NCBI RefSeq assembly: GCF_900110875.1
Contig: NZ_FOFM01000003.1
Span: forward strand, 62,001 to 126,000
Direction: 5' to 3'
Source of the DNA: Pseudovibrio axinellae
GTDB taxonomy: Bacteria > Pseudomonadota > Alphaproteobacteria > Rhizobiales > Stappiaceae
Length of the DNA stretch: 64,000 nucleotides
In this document: piece after piece, positions 57,231-64,000 of the stretch
How the letters are laid out: each line of letters opens with the position of its first letter
Numbering within the stretch: position 1 is the stretch's first letter
Made by a program: the position numbers and the translations under genes
Notes under the pieces: model-generated
The model's database searches: none
Seen by the model: only the letters and a program-made list of their open reading frames with translations
Told to the model about the DNA's origin: nothing

Positions 57231-58091
57231 CTAAACAGTCTGCGCCAAAAACTTCATCACTTCTTTTGCTAGCTTTGGTTGAAACTCTGCCCTGTTAAAG
57301 CCCTCAGGATCTTGTGCTGGTAAAAAGCCAGGTATTTGGTTCAATGGCTTCGGGAAGGGACTCATAAACGAAAAGTGGCCTGCATTTGCAATTGGCATAT
57401 GCCGAATGGGAACGTCATCAGGATAACCATTCAGCACCACATCCGTATGCCAGCTAGAGGTGAAGGCATCATGCTCTGCGGAGAAGATAAGGCATGGGGC
57501 TGTAATGTGATCCAATGCGCCACTGCCTTGCAACCAGGGTGTTGCTGGAGCCATCAAGACGAGTGCGCGAATACGTTCGTCCGCTTGCACCTCAATGGGT
57601 TCTCGGGCTTCGTTTTGCGGTTTTCCGCCAGCTGCGGCCAGCGCTGTGTACCCCCCCATACTGTGGCCTAGAACAGCAATACGGGTTCGATCCGTGGAAG
57701 CCCCAAAAGCCTCAGAGGAGAGCACCGCATCAATCACCTCGCTAATGTGGTGGGGCCGTTTAAACAAATTTGCGTCAGTGCCCTCAAGGCTGTTGTCATT
57801 CCGGCTGTTACCGCTGTGTTCTGGCAGTGCAACGACATATCCGTTGCTTGCAAGTGTACGGGCAAGGTCGCGATACCCTAAAGGGGTGCCGCCACTTCCA
57901 TGTGATATCACCACAATTGGAAAGATGCCTTCAGCAATGGGGGCATTCCACGCAAGTTGCATGGAATATGGACCTTTTTGAACGCTCTCTTCTGCTCCAA
58001 GGCTTGGATAGAAGATGAATATTGGAAACGTGTCTCCGCTGAGCCTGCCGTGCACCGTCAGTTCAATCGCGCCAGTACGTTTTTGCATCAT
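57231..58091 (-). CDS. Alpha/beta hydrolase, predicted dienelactone hydrolase family
   Basis: This 286-residue protein has the oxyanion region VVISHGSGGTPLGYRDLA, nucleophile elbow GHSMGGYTALAAA (about 146-158), acid in FSAEHDAFT and histidine in IANAGHFSFMSP. This matches COG4188 (PAF-acetylhydrolase/dienelactone hydrolase-like). It overlaps mepA by 4 bases (ATGA), so it is translated with an envelope enzyme, yet it shows no signal peptide. Confidence 0.9.
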   Translation of the reverse strand: MMQKRTGAIELTVHGRLSGDTFPIFIFYPSLGAEESVQKGPYSMQLAWNAPIAEGIFPIVVISHGSGGTPLGYRDLARTLASNGYVVALPEHSGNSRNDNSLEGTDANLFKRPHHISEVIDAVLSSEAFGASTDRTRIAVLGHSMGGYTALAAAGGKPQNEAREPIEVQADERIRALVLMAPATPWLQGSGALDHITAPCLIFSAEHDAFTSSWHTDVVLNGYPDDVPIRHMPIANAGHFSFMSPFPKPLNQIPGFLPAQDPEGFNRAEFQPKLAKEVMKFLAQTV

Positions 58092-59080
58092 TTTGTCCTC
58101 AAGACAGCAGGGCAGCTCTGCGGAAGGTCACTCACAGACAGCGCAGGTTTGGGTTTGCGTGGGGTCGGCTTTTCACCCGGCTTTGGCTTTTTAGGAACCC
58201 AAGGCACGTCAGAAAGCCAGTAGCTCAACTCTTTTCCGCAGCCATCACCAGCGGGCGGTGCAGCCTGGTTCTTGCATTCTTTGCTGCCTGCTGGACAAGC
58301 CATCCGCACATGGAAGTGATAGTGATGACCCCACCAGGGCCGAATTTTACGAAGCCATTTGCGCTCACCAGTTTCAAACTTGCACAATGCTTGCTTGATT
58401 GTTGGATTTACAAAGATACGGGCGACCCCTTTATCTTGTGCAGCACGGCGAATGAGTTTTGCATGAGCGTCGGTCCACCGTTTTGGATTCACACGGCGGT
58501 CCGCACCTGGTCTGCTCAGGCTCCCGTTCAGCATGGAGACAGCGCTCTCGGTTTCGCGCTGTTTGGAGCTGAACTGGTAGTTTGGCATTTGCCGCAACCA
58601 TATGTCGGCGTCGAGCCCGATTTGGTGTGAGGCATGGCCGGACAGCATCGGTCCGCCGCGTGGTTGGGACATATCGCCAACCAACAAGCCATTCCACCCC
58701 AGAGCTGGGGCATCGGCAGCTAGGCTTTTCAAGAACTTAACCAAAACAGGGTGCCCCCAGTTTCGATTACGTGACAAGCGCATCACCTGCCAGTTCTCGC
58801 CATTTTCAGGAATTGCCACAGCTCCAGCAACACAGCCCTTGGCATACCCGCCAAAGGATGCAGACCGTTGCTTGCTTGGTGTCTTCTTTTTGCCGAAGTG
58901 ATATTTGGCTGCCCCGGGGAACTCCAGCAGCTTCAGCTGTGCCTTGCTATAATCAGCATCAGAGAATTCGGGCTTCGTGTCGGGAAGTGGTACAGCGAGT
59001 GCTTCGGCTACAAGCACACTCGCCATAATGTTGCCCGCCACCAATACAGCTGCGTGTTGAAGACCTTTCAGACCCAACAT
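58088..59080 (-). CDS. mepA: Penicillin-insensitive murein endopeptidase
   Basis: The 330-residue protein has a signal peptide (cleavage near AEALAV) and the LAS metallopeptidase domain: SGHASHQIGLDADIWL (zinc ligands) and WWGHHYHFHVRM. MepA cuts D-Ala-DAP cross-links in peptidoglycan in the periplasm. It has a longer N-terminal part and a lysine/proline-rich C-terminal tail beyond KPKPGEKPTPRKPK. SD GGGAGG. It overlaps the next gene by 4 bases. Confidence 0.96.
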   Translation of the reverse strand: MLGLKGLQHAAVLVAGNIMASVLVAEALAVPLPDTKPEFSDADYSKAQLKLLEFPGAAKYHFGKKKTPSKQRSASFGGYAKGCVAGAVAIPENGENWQVMRLSRNRNWGHPVLVKFLKSLAADAPALGWNGLLVGDMSQPRGGPMLSGHASHQIGLDADIWLRQMPNYQFSSKQRETESAVSMLNGSLSRPGADRRVNPKRWTDAHAKLIRRAAQDKGVARIFVNPTIKQALCKFETGERKWLRKIRPWWGHHYHFHVRMACPAGSKECKNQAAPPAGDGCGKELSYWLSDVPWVPKKPKPGEKPTPRKPKPALSVSDLPQSCPAVLRTK

Positions 59081-59167
59081 AGTACCTCCCGAAAACCCAA
59101 GCTTTGCACGAAAAGCGTTTTGTCTTTAATTTCGCGGATTGTAGCAAAGGCGAGGGGTTTGTGAAGC

Positions 59168-60211
59168 CTAAAAGCCGGGTCCGTCCTGCCTTTCCTCCAT
59201 TAGGTCAGCCAGTTTGTTCAGATCATCTTGATGGCTTGACAGCAGATCATCTGCAACGCGGTTCAGCTTAAGGACTTCGCCGGGCCTCATGCTGTAAAGG
59301 TCGCTTCCAAAATGAGGCAGGTCTGCGTTTAAGCGAATGTATTCAACACCAGGCATATCCGCAAATAACACATCTGCATATTGTCCGGTCGACGCTGTTT
59401 GCCCATGCATGTAGCTGGATAGTAACGGTGTGCCTTCTTCTGGTGAGACCCAGCCACGAGTCCCCCAGCTTATCGCCTCCGAGAAACTGTGCTTCTCTTC
59501 AACAGGATTACCGTTACCCAGCGACAGAATGATGATGTCTTCTGGGTCCCAGCCATGACGCCGCGCTTCAGCATAGGCTGCCAGCACTGGATCATTCAAA
59601 AAGCCTGTTGCATCAATCATAATCTCCTCATCCCCCGTTGCCAGATTTTCAACCCGAGCAGGCTCAAACCAGGAGGGAGAGGAGGTTGTCGCGCGAACAG
59701 CCTGCCAGAAATAGTAGTCATCATGTTCGGTTGTGTCGTTCCTGAGGGAAACAACCCGCCGATTTTTCAAATCATACGCAGTCATGAGAACAGAGGTAAG
59801 GCTGCAGGAAAGCGCACTCCAGCCAACTCGCTGTTTGATTGCCTGCTCAACGGGGCGTTCCTGAATGCCTTTGTTGAACTGCCCAAACGGATGATAAAGG
59901 CAGCGATACAGCCAGTGTCGGCGATTGTTGATGTAAAGTTCTCGCGCATCCAGCTCGAAGAAATTCTGTAAATCGCTCAACGTCATAGCGGGCTGACCGT
60001 GCTTTGTTCTGTCTGGATTAGGCGCGGTAAGACCTGCAGCGATAAGGCCACCGCTAGAGGTGCCGCAAATTAGGTCGAAGTACCTATGAAGAGGTTCGGA
60101 CTTTCCACGTTCATACAGTTTTCCTTCAAGGCCACGAAGCAAGCGAATTGGAATGAGACCTTGCGCTCCGCCTCCGTCAATGGAGAGAATAATGCGCTTT
60201 CTGTTTTTCAT
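59168..60211 (-). CDS. Patatin-like phospholipase
   Basis: From the ATG at 60211 the protein has 347 residues. It has the oxyanion motif GGGAQG (about 12-17), the lipase box GTSSGG, and the catalytic aspartate in MIDATGFLNDPVLAA, in the family order. It is cytoplasmic by sequence. The longer reading from 60319 has no SD. Located 87 bases before mepA on the same strand, so patatin, mepA and the hydrolase may be one transcript. Confidence 0.92.
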   Translation of the reverse strand: MKNRKRIILSIDGGGAQGLIPIRLLRGLEGKLYERGKSEPLHRYFDLICGTSSGGLIAAGLTAPNPDRTKHGQPAMTLSDLQNFFELDARELYINNRRHWLYRCLYHPFGQFNKGIQERPVEQAIKQRVGWSALSCSLTSVLMTAYDLKNRRVVSLRNDTTEHDDYYFWQAVRATTSSPSWFEPARVENLATGDEEIMIDATGFLNDPVLAAYAEARRHGWDPEDIIILSLGNGNPVEEKHSFSEAISWGTRGWVSPEEGTPLLSSYMHGQTASTGQYADVLFADMPGVEYIRLNADLPHFGSDLYSMRPGEVLKLNRVADDLLSSHQDDLNKLADLMEERQDGPGF

Positions 60212-60252
60212 AGACAAACCCGATACAGTGATTTCTTGTTGTTTATCCGAGT

Positions 60253-60456
60253 ATGTGTATCGAGTTTGTCCAAAAATGCGGTGAAGAGATGGCGCAGGCG
60301 CACACGCGGGGCAAGTCACTTATGATCGCGGTGAATGAAAGGTTAAACTTCCCCCTGTCAAAGGCGGCGTCAGGTCGTCCCGATGGAGATGCGGCTCGTG
60401 AGAAAATGGAGGAGGAGAGCGAACAGAACCAAGCTCGCAACCGACTGCATTTTTAA
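60253..60456 (+). CDS. Possible small protein, 67 codons
   Basis: This plus-strand frame fills the gap between patatin and the SMR gene. Its C-terminal part is charged and helical (DGDAAREKMEEESEQNQ). There is no SD at the first ATG; an internal ATG at 60289 follows GTGAAGAG. It overlaps the SMR stop by four bases. Support is weak. Confidence 0.25.
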   Translation: MCIEFVQKCGEEMAQAHTRGKSLMIAVNERLNFPLSKAASGRPDGDAAREKMEEESEQNQARNRLHF

Positions 60457-60773
60457 CCGTTAGAGACCAGCTTTAGTCCCACGATAGCGGCAATCAACAT
60501 TGCGATAAAGAACAGCCTGATGAAGGTAACAGGTTCTCCAAAAAGGAAGATCCCCAAAATCGCGATGCCGGATGCGCCAATTCCAGTCCAAACTGCATAA
60601 GCGGTTCCAAGTGGGATGGAGGCCATCGCTCTGGTCAGGAAATAAAGCGAGAGAAATGCCGTGATGACGAAGGTGATGCTATAAAATGGCTTGGTAAACC
60701 CGTCAGACAGCTTGAGGCAGATGGCAAAAGCCATCTCAAAGATGCCTGCTATGATGAGCCAGATCCATGCCAT
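60453..60773 (-). CDS. SMR family exporter, SugE/Gdx type
   Basis: The 106-residue protein has four membrane helices with Glu13 in the first (IIAGIFEMAFA). GTAYAVWTGIGASG is the SugE/Gdx motif, distinguishing it from EmrE. Gdx proteins export guanidinium. No guanidine riboswitch (ACGR hairpin pair) is seen upstream. Confidence 0.92.
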   Translation of the reverse strand: MAWIWLIIAGIFEMAFAICLKLSDGFTKPFYSITFVITAFLSLYFLTRAMASIPLGTAYAVWTGIGASGIAILGIFLFGEPVTFIRLFFIAMLIAAIVGLKLVSNG

Positions 60774-60980
60774 TTAGTTGCCTCTAACGCAATACATGTG
60801 AGTTGCATGTTATGAGCTACTCCTGATCGCCACATAAATCAATCGCCTGACGGGGCTATTACATTTTCCAGCCTATCAGATTTCCGCCCTCATAAGGGCA
60901 GGTGTCTCGCAGACATCTTAGGGCCCGTTTTATAGATTGAGCCGTTTTTGAATGAATTTCTTCAATTAAAGCCAGTGTTT

Positions 60981-61490
60981 CTAGGGCTTTTGGTAGGCTC
61001 CGCTGGCATAGTGCAGCTCATAGGAATGACTATAGATCTCTAGAATGTTGCCAAAGGGATCTTCCATATAAATCATGCAGTATGGTTTCTCTCCAGGGTA
61101 ATAATAGCGCGGTTTTTTCATGCGCCGTTTGCCACCCGCCGCTTCTATCCTTTTTGCCAGACCCACCACATCAGGGTCTTGAACACAGAAATGAAAGATG
61201 CCGGTCTTCCAGTATTCAAAATTGTTTTCAGGATCCACATTGTCAGCAAACTCAAAAAGCTCAATGCCAACACCATCACTGGTGGAAAGGTGTGCAATTT
61301 TGAAGCTCTTCCAGCCTGCGCCAAACACATCGCTGCACATATCGCCAATTGGACTGTCATCTTCAACAATCTCGCTTGGTTCCATGATGATGTACCAGCC
61401 CATCACATCACGATAGAATTTGACAGCAGCTTCCACATCAGGAACGGAAAGTCCGATATGGGAGAAGCGTCTTGGATAAGGTAGGGACAT
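60981..61490 (-). CDS. VOC family (glyoxalase-like) protein
   Basis: From the ATG at 61490 (SD GAGG) it encodes 169 residues. Paired beta-alpha-beta-beta-beta units are visible: FSHIGLSVPDVEAAVKFYRDVMGW and later FHFCVQDPDVVGLAKRIEAAGG, ending EDPFGNILEIYS. Metal-ligand candidates His14, His near FHFC and Glu near LEIYS are present. Substrate unknown. It is divergent from a LysR gene that probably controls it. Confidence 0.9.
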   Translation of the reverse strand: MSLPYPRRFSHIGLSVPDVEAAVKFYRDVMGWYIIMEPSEIVEDDSPIGDMCSDVFGAGWKSFKIAHLSTSDGVGIELFEFADNVDPENNFEYWKTGIFHFCVQDPDVVGLAKRIEAAGGKRRMKKPRYYYPGEKPYCMIYMEDPFGNILEIYSHSYELHYASGAYQKP

Positions 61491-61568
61491 GACAAACCTC
61501 GCTAAGCTAATCTTTATAGGCGGAGTGCCTTGAGTACGTTGGATGTAGCAAGTCTGTGAGAAAATCAA

Positions 61569-61599
61569 AAATTATCATTTATTACTTTTATGATAATTT
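61569..61599. promoter_or_regulatory. LysR-type operator, perfect dyad
   Basis: Arms AAATTATCAT (61569-61578) and ATGATAATTT (61590-61599) are perfect inverted repeats with an 11-base spacer, fitting the T-N11-A rule. They lie in the 130-base gap between the VOC and LysR genes. Confidence 0.75.
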
Positions 61600-61620
61600 A
61601 ATGTTATGTATGCTGAGACC

Positions 61621-62517
61621 ATGTTGAATTCCCTGTGGCTCAAGACCTTCGTTAAACTCACCGAAACCGGTCACTTCACCCAAACAGGCAATCAACTTGG
61701 CATGACGCAGCCAGGCGTGAGCCAGCATCTGAAAAAGCTGGAGCAGCAAATAGGTGCGCCTCTGATCACGAGAATCGGCAAGGGCTTTGAGCTGACGCGG
61801 GAAGGGGAGCTTCTGCTGGGTTTTGCGCTGACTGCAGAAAAGCAGGAAACAGACCTGCGCGCGGCCATACAGCAAGATGACCCCAATACCGGTGAAATTC
61901 GCATTGCTTGTTCCGGGTCTATGGCGCTTTACCTCTATCCAAAGCTTCTCAAGCAACAGAGAGCCCATCCCGGTTTGCTGCTGAAAGTTGAAGTGGCTCC
62001 CAACCATCGCAGTCTCCGACTGTTGCAAAGCAATGAGGTAGATCTTTGCATCGTCACCCAACAGACTGTTCAGTCTTCACTTACACAACATCACATCGGC
62101 AACGAACCGCTGTGCCTTGTGGTACCTGCTGATTTTGAAGAAAAACCATCGACCTTTGCAGACCTGGAGGCGTTGGGCTTCATCGATCATCCGGACGGTC
62201 AACACTATGCAGAGCGCCTGCTCACGCCGAATTTTCCGGAGATAAATGCTGTCAACGCTGACCTCAGAGCAACCGGTTACATCAACCAGCTCAGTCAGAT
62301 CCTCGTGCCTGTCGCACAGGGGCTCGGGTACACGGTTTTACCAGAAACCGCCGTCCGCAGTTTCGAGGCGCAAGAGAAAATCAGAATTCTCGAGCTGAAA
62401 GAACCCGTCAGTGACCCACTCTATCTGACGGTAAAAAAGCATCGCACACTGGCAGCGCGTTATGATTGGTTCAGTAAGCAAATCGCGGACTTGTGTGGGC
62501 AGATGAGCAGCAGTTAG
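61621..62517 (+). CDS. LysR family transcriptional regulator
   Basis: From the ATG at 61621 the protein has 298 residues. The helix-turn-helix is FVKLTETGHFTQTGNQLG followed by PGVSQHLKKLEQQ. The effector domain starts GEIRIACSGSMALYLYPKLL. A start at 61606 would add five residues. It should bind the perfect dyad in front of it and control the VOC gene. Inducer unknown. Confidence 0.92.
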   Translation: MLNSLWLKTFVKLTETGHFTQTGNQLGMTQPGVSQHLKKLEQQIGAPLITRIGKGFELTREGELLLGFALTAEKQETDLRAAIQQDDPNTGEIRIACSGSMALYLYPKLLKQQRAHPGLLLKVEVAPNHRSLRLLQSNEVDLCIVTQQTVQSSLTQHHIGNEPLCLVVPADFEEKPSTFADLEALGFIDHPDGQHYAERLLTPNFPEINAVNADLRATGYINQLSQILVPVAQGLGYTVLPETAVRSFEAQEKIRILELKEPVSDPLYLTVKKHRTLAARYDWFSKQIADLCGQMSSS

Positions 62518-62551
62518 GCTTCCGTTACAAAAGCCTAACCACGAAATCAGA

Positions 62552-63340
62552 TTAGCGCTGGGCCAGTTCCGCCACAGCAGCAATCATACGGTCCAGGTCT
62601 TCCGAACGAGACAGACGGTGGTCGCCGTCTTTCACAAGTGTCAGCACCACATCATCATGGGCCATCCCCTCAACAATACGTAGCGCATGCTGCCACGGCA
62701 CAGCATCGTCTTTCTGGCCTTGCAAAATGATGGTCTCGCAGTTGGTTATGATTGGTTCGCCAAGCAGCAGGTTTTTTCTGCCATCTTCGATGAGAGCACG
62801 TGTGATGACATACGGGCTATCGTCATATTCCGAGGGGCGCTCAAAGCGTCCTTTCTCCATGATTTCCTGCTTGATCTCATCAGTAAACTCATGCTTCCAC
62901 ATTAGTTCCTCTGTGAAATCAGGCGCAGGCGCAATCAGCACCATTCCAGTAAGAGAGCCGTCGATCTCACGATCAATTTCACTCAGTGCTTTTGCCAGCA
63001 ACAGTGCCATCCAGCCGCCCATGGAAGAGCCAACCACAACAGTTGGTCCTTTACAGAACTGCTTGAACACAGCGACGGCTTCTTCCAACCACTTGGAAAT
63101 AGTGCCATCCACAAACTCACCACTGGATTCTCCGTGGCCGGAATAATCCATGCGCGTGCAGGTCAGGCCTTGCTTCTCAGTCCACTCACAAAGCACTTCG
63201 GCCTTGGTGCCCAGCATGTCGGATTTGAAACCGGAAAGCCAAAGAACACCCGGTGCACCGCGTTCATCATGTCGCACTGCGATCTTCCGTGCACTGTCTC
63301 CTTTGCCAACGCTGATGAATTGCGGTAAGTCAGCACTCAT
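62552..63340 (-). CDS. Alpha/beta hydrolase
   Basis: The 262-residue protein has nucleophile elbow VVGSSMGGWMALLLA (about 102-116), acid in QGQKDDAVPW and histidine in DGDHRLSR. SD GGAGG precedes the ATG. It resembles the YqiA/ABHD10-like group of small esterases. It is divergent from the glycosyltransferase gene. Confidence 0.92.
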   Translation of the reverse strand: MSADLPQFISVGKGDSARKIAVRHDERGAPGVLWLSGFKSDMLGTKAEVLCEWTEKQGLTCTRMDYSGHGESSGEFVDGTISKWLEEAVAVFKQFCKGPTVVVGSSMGGWMALLLAKALSEIDREIDGSLTGMVLIAPAPDFTEELMWKHEFTDEIKQEIMEKGRFERPSEYDDSPYVITRALIEDGRKNLLLGEPIITNCETIILQGQKDDAVPWQHALRIVEGMAHDDVVLTLVKDGDHRLSRSEDLDRMIAAVAELAQR

Positions 63341-63470
63341 TCATAACCTCCAAACACTTATCGGCTTATACTGGCCGACAATTGTTCGGAACCTGATTAC
63401 AGAGCCTCCACAGTTGCCCGCCGGACATTTTGGCGAGCATAGTTGGATCACTCTCAAAAAACATAGAGAA

Positions 63471-64000
63471 ATGTCCAAAGTGCCAACCATTTTGCAAATT
63501 GTCCCCGACCTTCAAACCGGCGGAGCTGAGCGCACCACAGTGGATGTCGCAGAGGCGATCGTCAACGAAGGCTGGAATTGCCTTGTGATTTCGCAGGGCG
63601 GACGCATGGTTCCTGAGTTGGAAGCGACAGGGGCGGTGCACTTTGAACTGCCAGTGAAGTCCAAGAACCCTTGGACCATGTGGCGCAACTCCTATCTGAT
63701 TGAGCGTATCTGCCAGCAGAACAGGGTCGATCTGGTGCATGCCAGATCCCGTGCACCGGCTTGGTCAGCATTGTGGGCAGCGCATCGCTTGAAAATTCCT
63801 TATGTCACCACCTATCATGGCATTTACAAGGAAACGAACAAGTTTAAAGCCTTCTACAACTCTTCCATGACCCGCGCTGACAGAGTGATCGCCAACTCCC
63901 GTTTTACTGCAAATCTGGTAGAAAAACGCGATCCGCAGACAAAGGGGAAAACCTCTGTCATCTACCGTGGTCCTGACGTTGCCTCGTTCAATCCCGACAA
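63471..64000 (+). CDS. Glycosyltransferase family 4 protein (3' end outside window)
   Basis: The ATG at 63471 opens a frame that continues to the window end (176 codons seen). The N-terminal domain matches GT4 enzymes: ILQIVPDLQTGGAERTTVDV (the GGAE motif), LVHARSRAPAWSALWAA, TYHGIYK and ADRVIANSRFTANL. It should transfer a sugar from a nucleotide donor, perhaps in lipopolysaccharide core synthesis. The C-terminal donor domain is not seen. Confidence 0.92.
   Translation, partial: MSKVPTILQIVPDLQTGGAERTTVDVAEAIVNEGWNCLVISQGGRMVPELEATGAVHFELPVKSKNPWTMWRNSYLIERICQQNRVDLVHARSRAPAWSALWAAHRLKIPYVTTYHGIYKETNKFKAFYNSSMTRADRVIANSRFTANLVEKRDPQTKGKTSVIYRGPDVASFNPD

Noticed and set aside
60774-60860. 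Possible guanidine riboswitch before the Gdx-type SMR gene
   Set aside because: No pair of hairpins with ACGR loops or ykkC-like pattern is present.

Overview
The window looks like chromosomal DNA from an alphaproteobacterium, most likely a marine member of the Hyphomicrobiales close to Pseudovibrio/Stappiaceae. The reasons are the moderate G+C, the gene content (five-step histidine pathway with HutF/HutG, taurine catabolism through Tpa/Xsc with a MocR-type TauR, TRAP and ABC importers, UPF0251, DUF2267) and the protein sequence character. The genus is an inference; no rRNA is present. The window starts inside a TRAP permease gene and ends inside a glycosyltransferase gene.

1-10.3 kb is a histidine-utilisation locus. 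On the minus strand hutI-hutH-hutG-hutU is followed in the same direction by a TRAP transporter (dctP-dctQ-dctM). hutF and the GntR/UTRA repressor hutC are divergent on the plus strand. A short SDR gene follows. 11.5-22.2 kb is a taurine island: tauABC importer, the MocR regulator tauR, tpa (taurine to sulfoacetaldehyde), a dimethylglycine-dehydrogenase-like flavoprotein, and xsc (sulfoacetaldehyde to acetyl phosphate plus sulfite). Pairs of CTGG-containing direct repeats 22 bp apart precede both tpa and xsc and look like the TauR operators.

22.3-28.4 kb holds housekeeping and sensory genes: a fused PabB-PabC, a methyl-accepting protein with only a membrane-embedded sensor, a MarR regulator, MsrA, a small membrane protein and tRNA-Ser(GGA). 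28.6-33.6 kb is a LacI-regulated ribose-type sugar ABC importer whose promoter carries three operator-like dyads. 33.9-38.3 kb is accessory: a LysR regulator, a divergent 56-codon membrane ORF not previously obvious, a GIY-YIG protein, intergenic mosaic repeats and an AT-rich stand-alone P-loop ATPase of the Sll1717 type. 38.4-41.9 kb is pheST.

42-46.7 kb has a UPF0251 DNA-binding protein with two matching upstream dyads, about 1.3 kb of non-coding DNA, then a beta-eliminating lyase that by its active-site residues is a tyrosine phenol-lyase rather than tryptophanase, followed by an aromatic amino acid permease. 46.9-51.4 kb contains a DUF2267 protein, a 45-residue membrane protein behind an FNR/FixK-type box with a structured 3' end, an alpha/beta hydrolase, a DUF2165 membrane protein, an orphan gene and a PhnA-like zinc protein. 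51.6-55.2 kb is lepA and two outer-membrane beta-barrel genes. 55.5-64 kb contains an acetyltransferase, an orphan protein, a patatin-mepA-hydrolase group, a Gdx-type SMR exporter, a VOC protein divergent from a LysR gene across a perfect dyad, another hydrolase and the start of a GT4 glycosyltransferase.

I see no CRISPR array, intact insertion sequence, prophage or rRNA. The most unusual items are the N-methyl-amine type flavoprotein inside the taurine regulon, the tyrosine phenol-lyase unit with its long leader region, the FNR-box small-protein/hairpin locus, and the isolated Sll1717-type ATPase.
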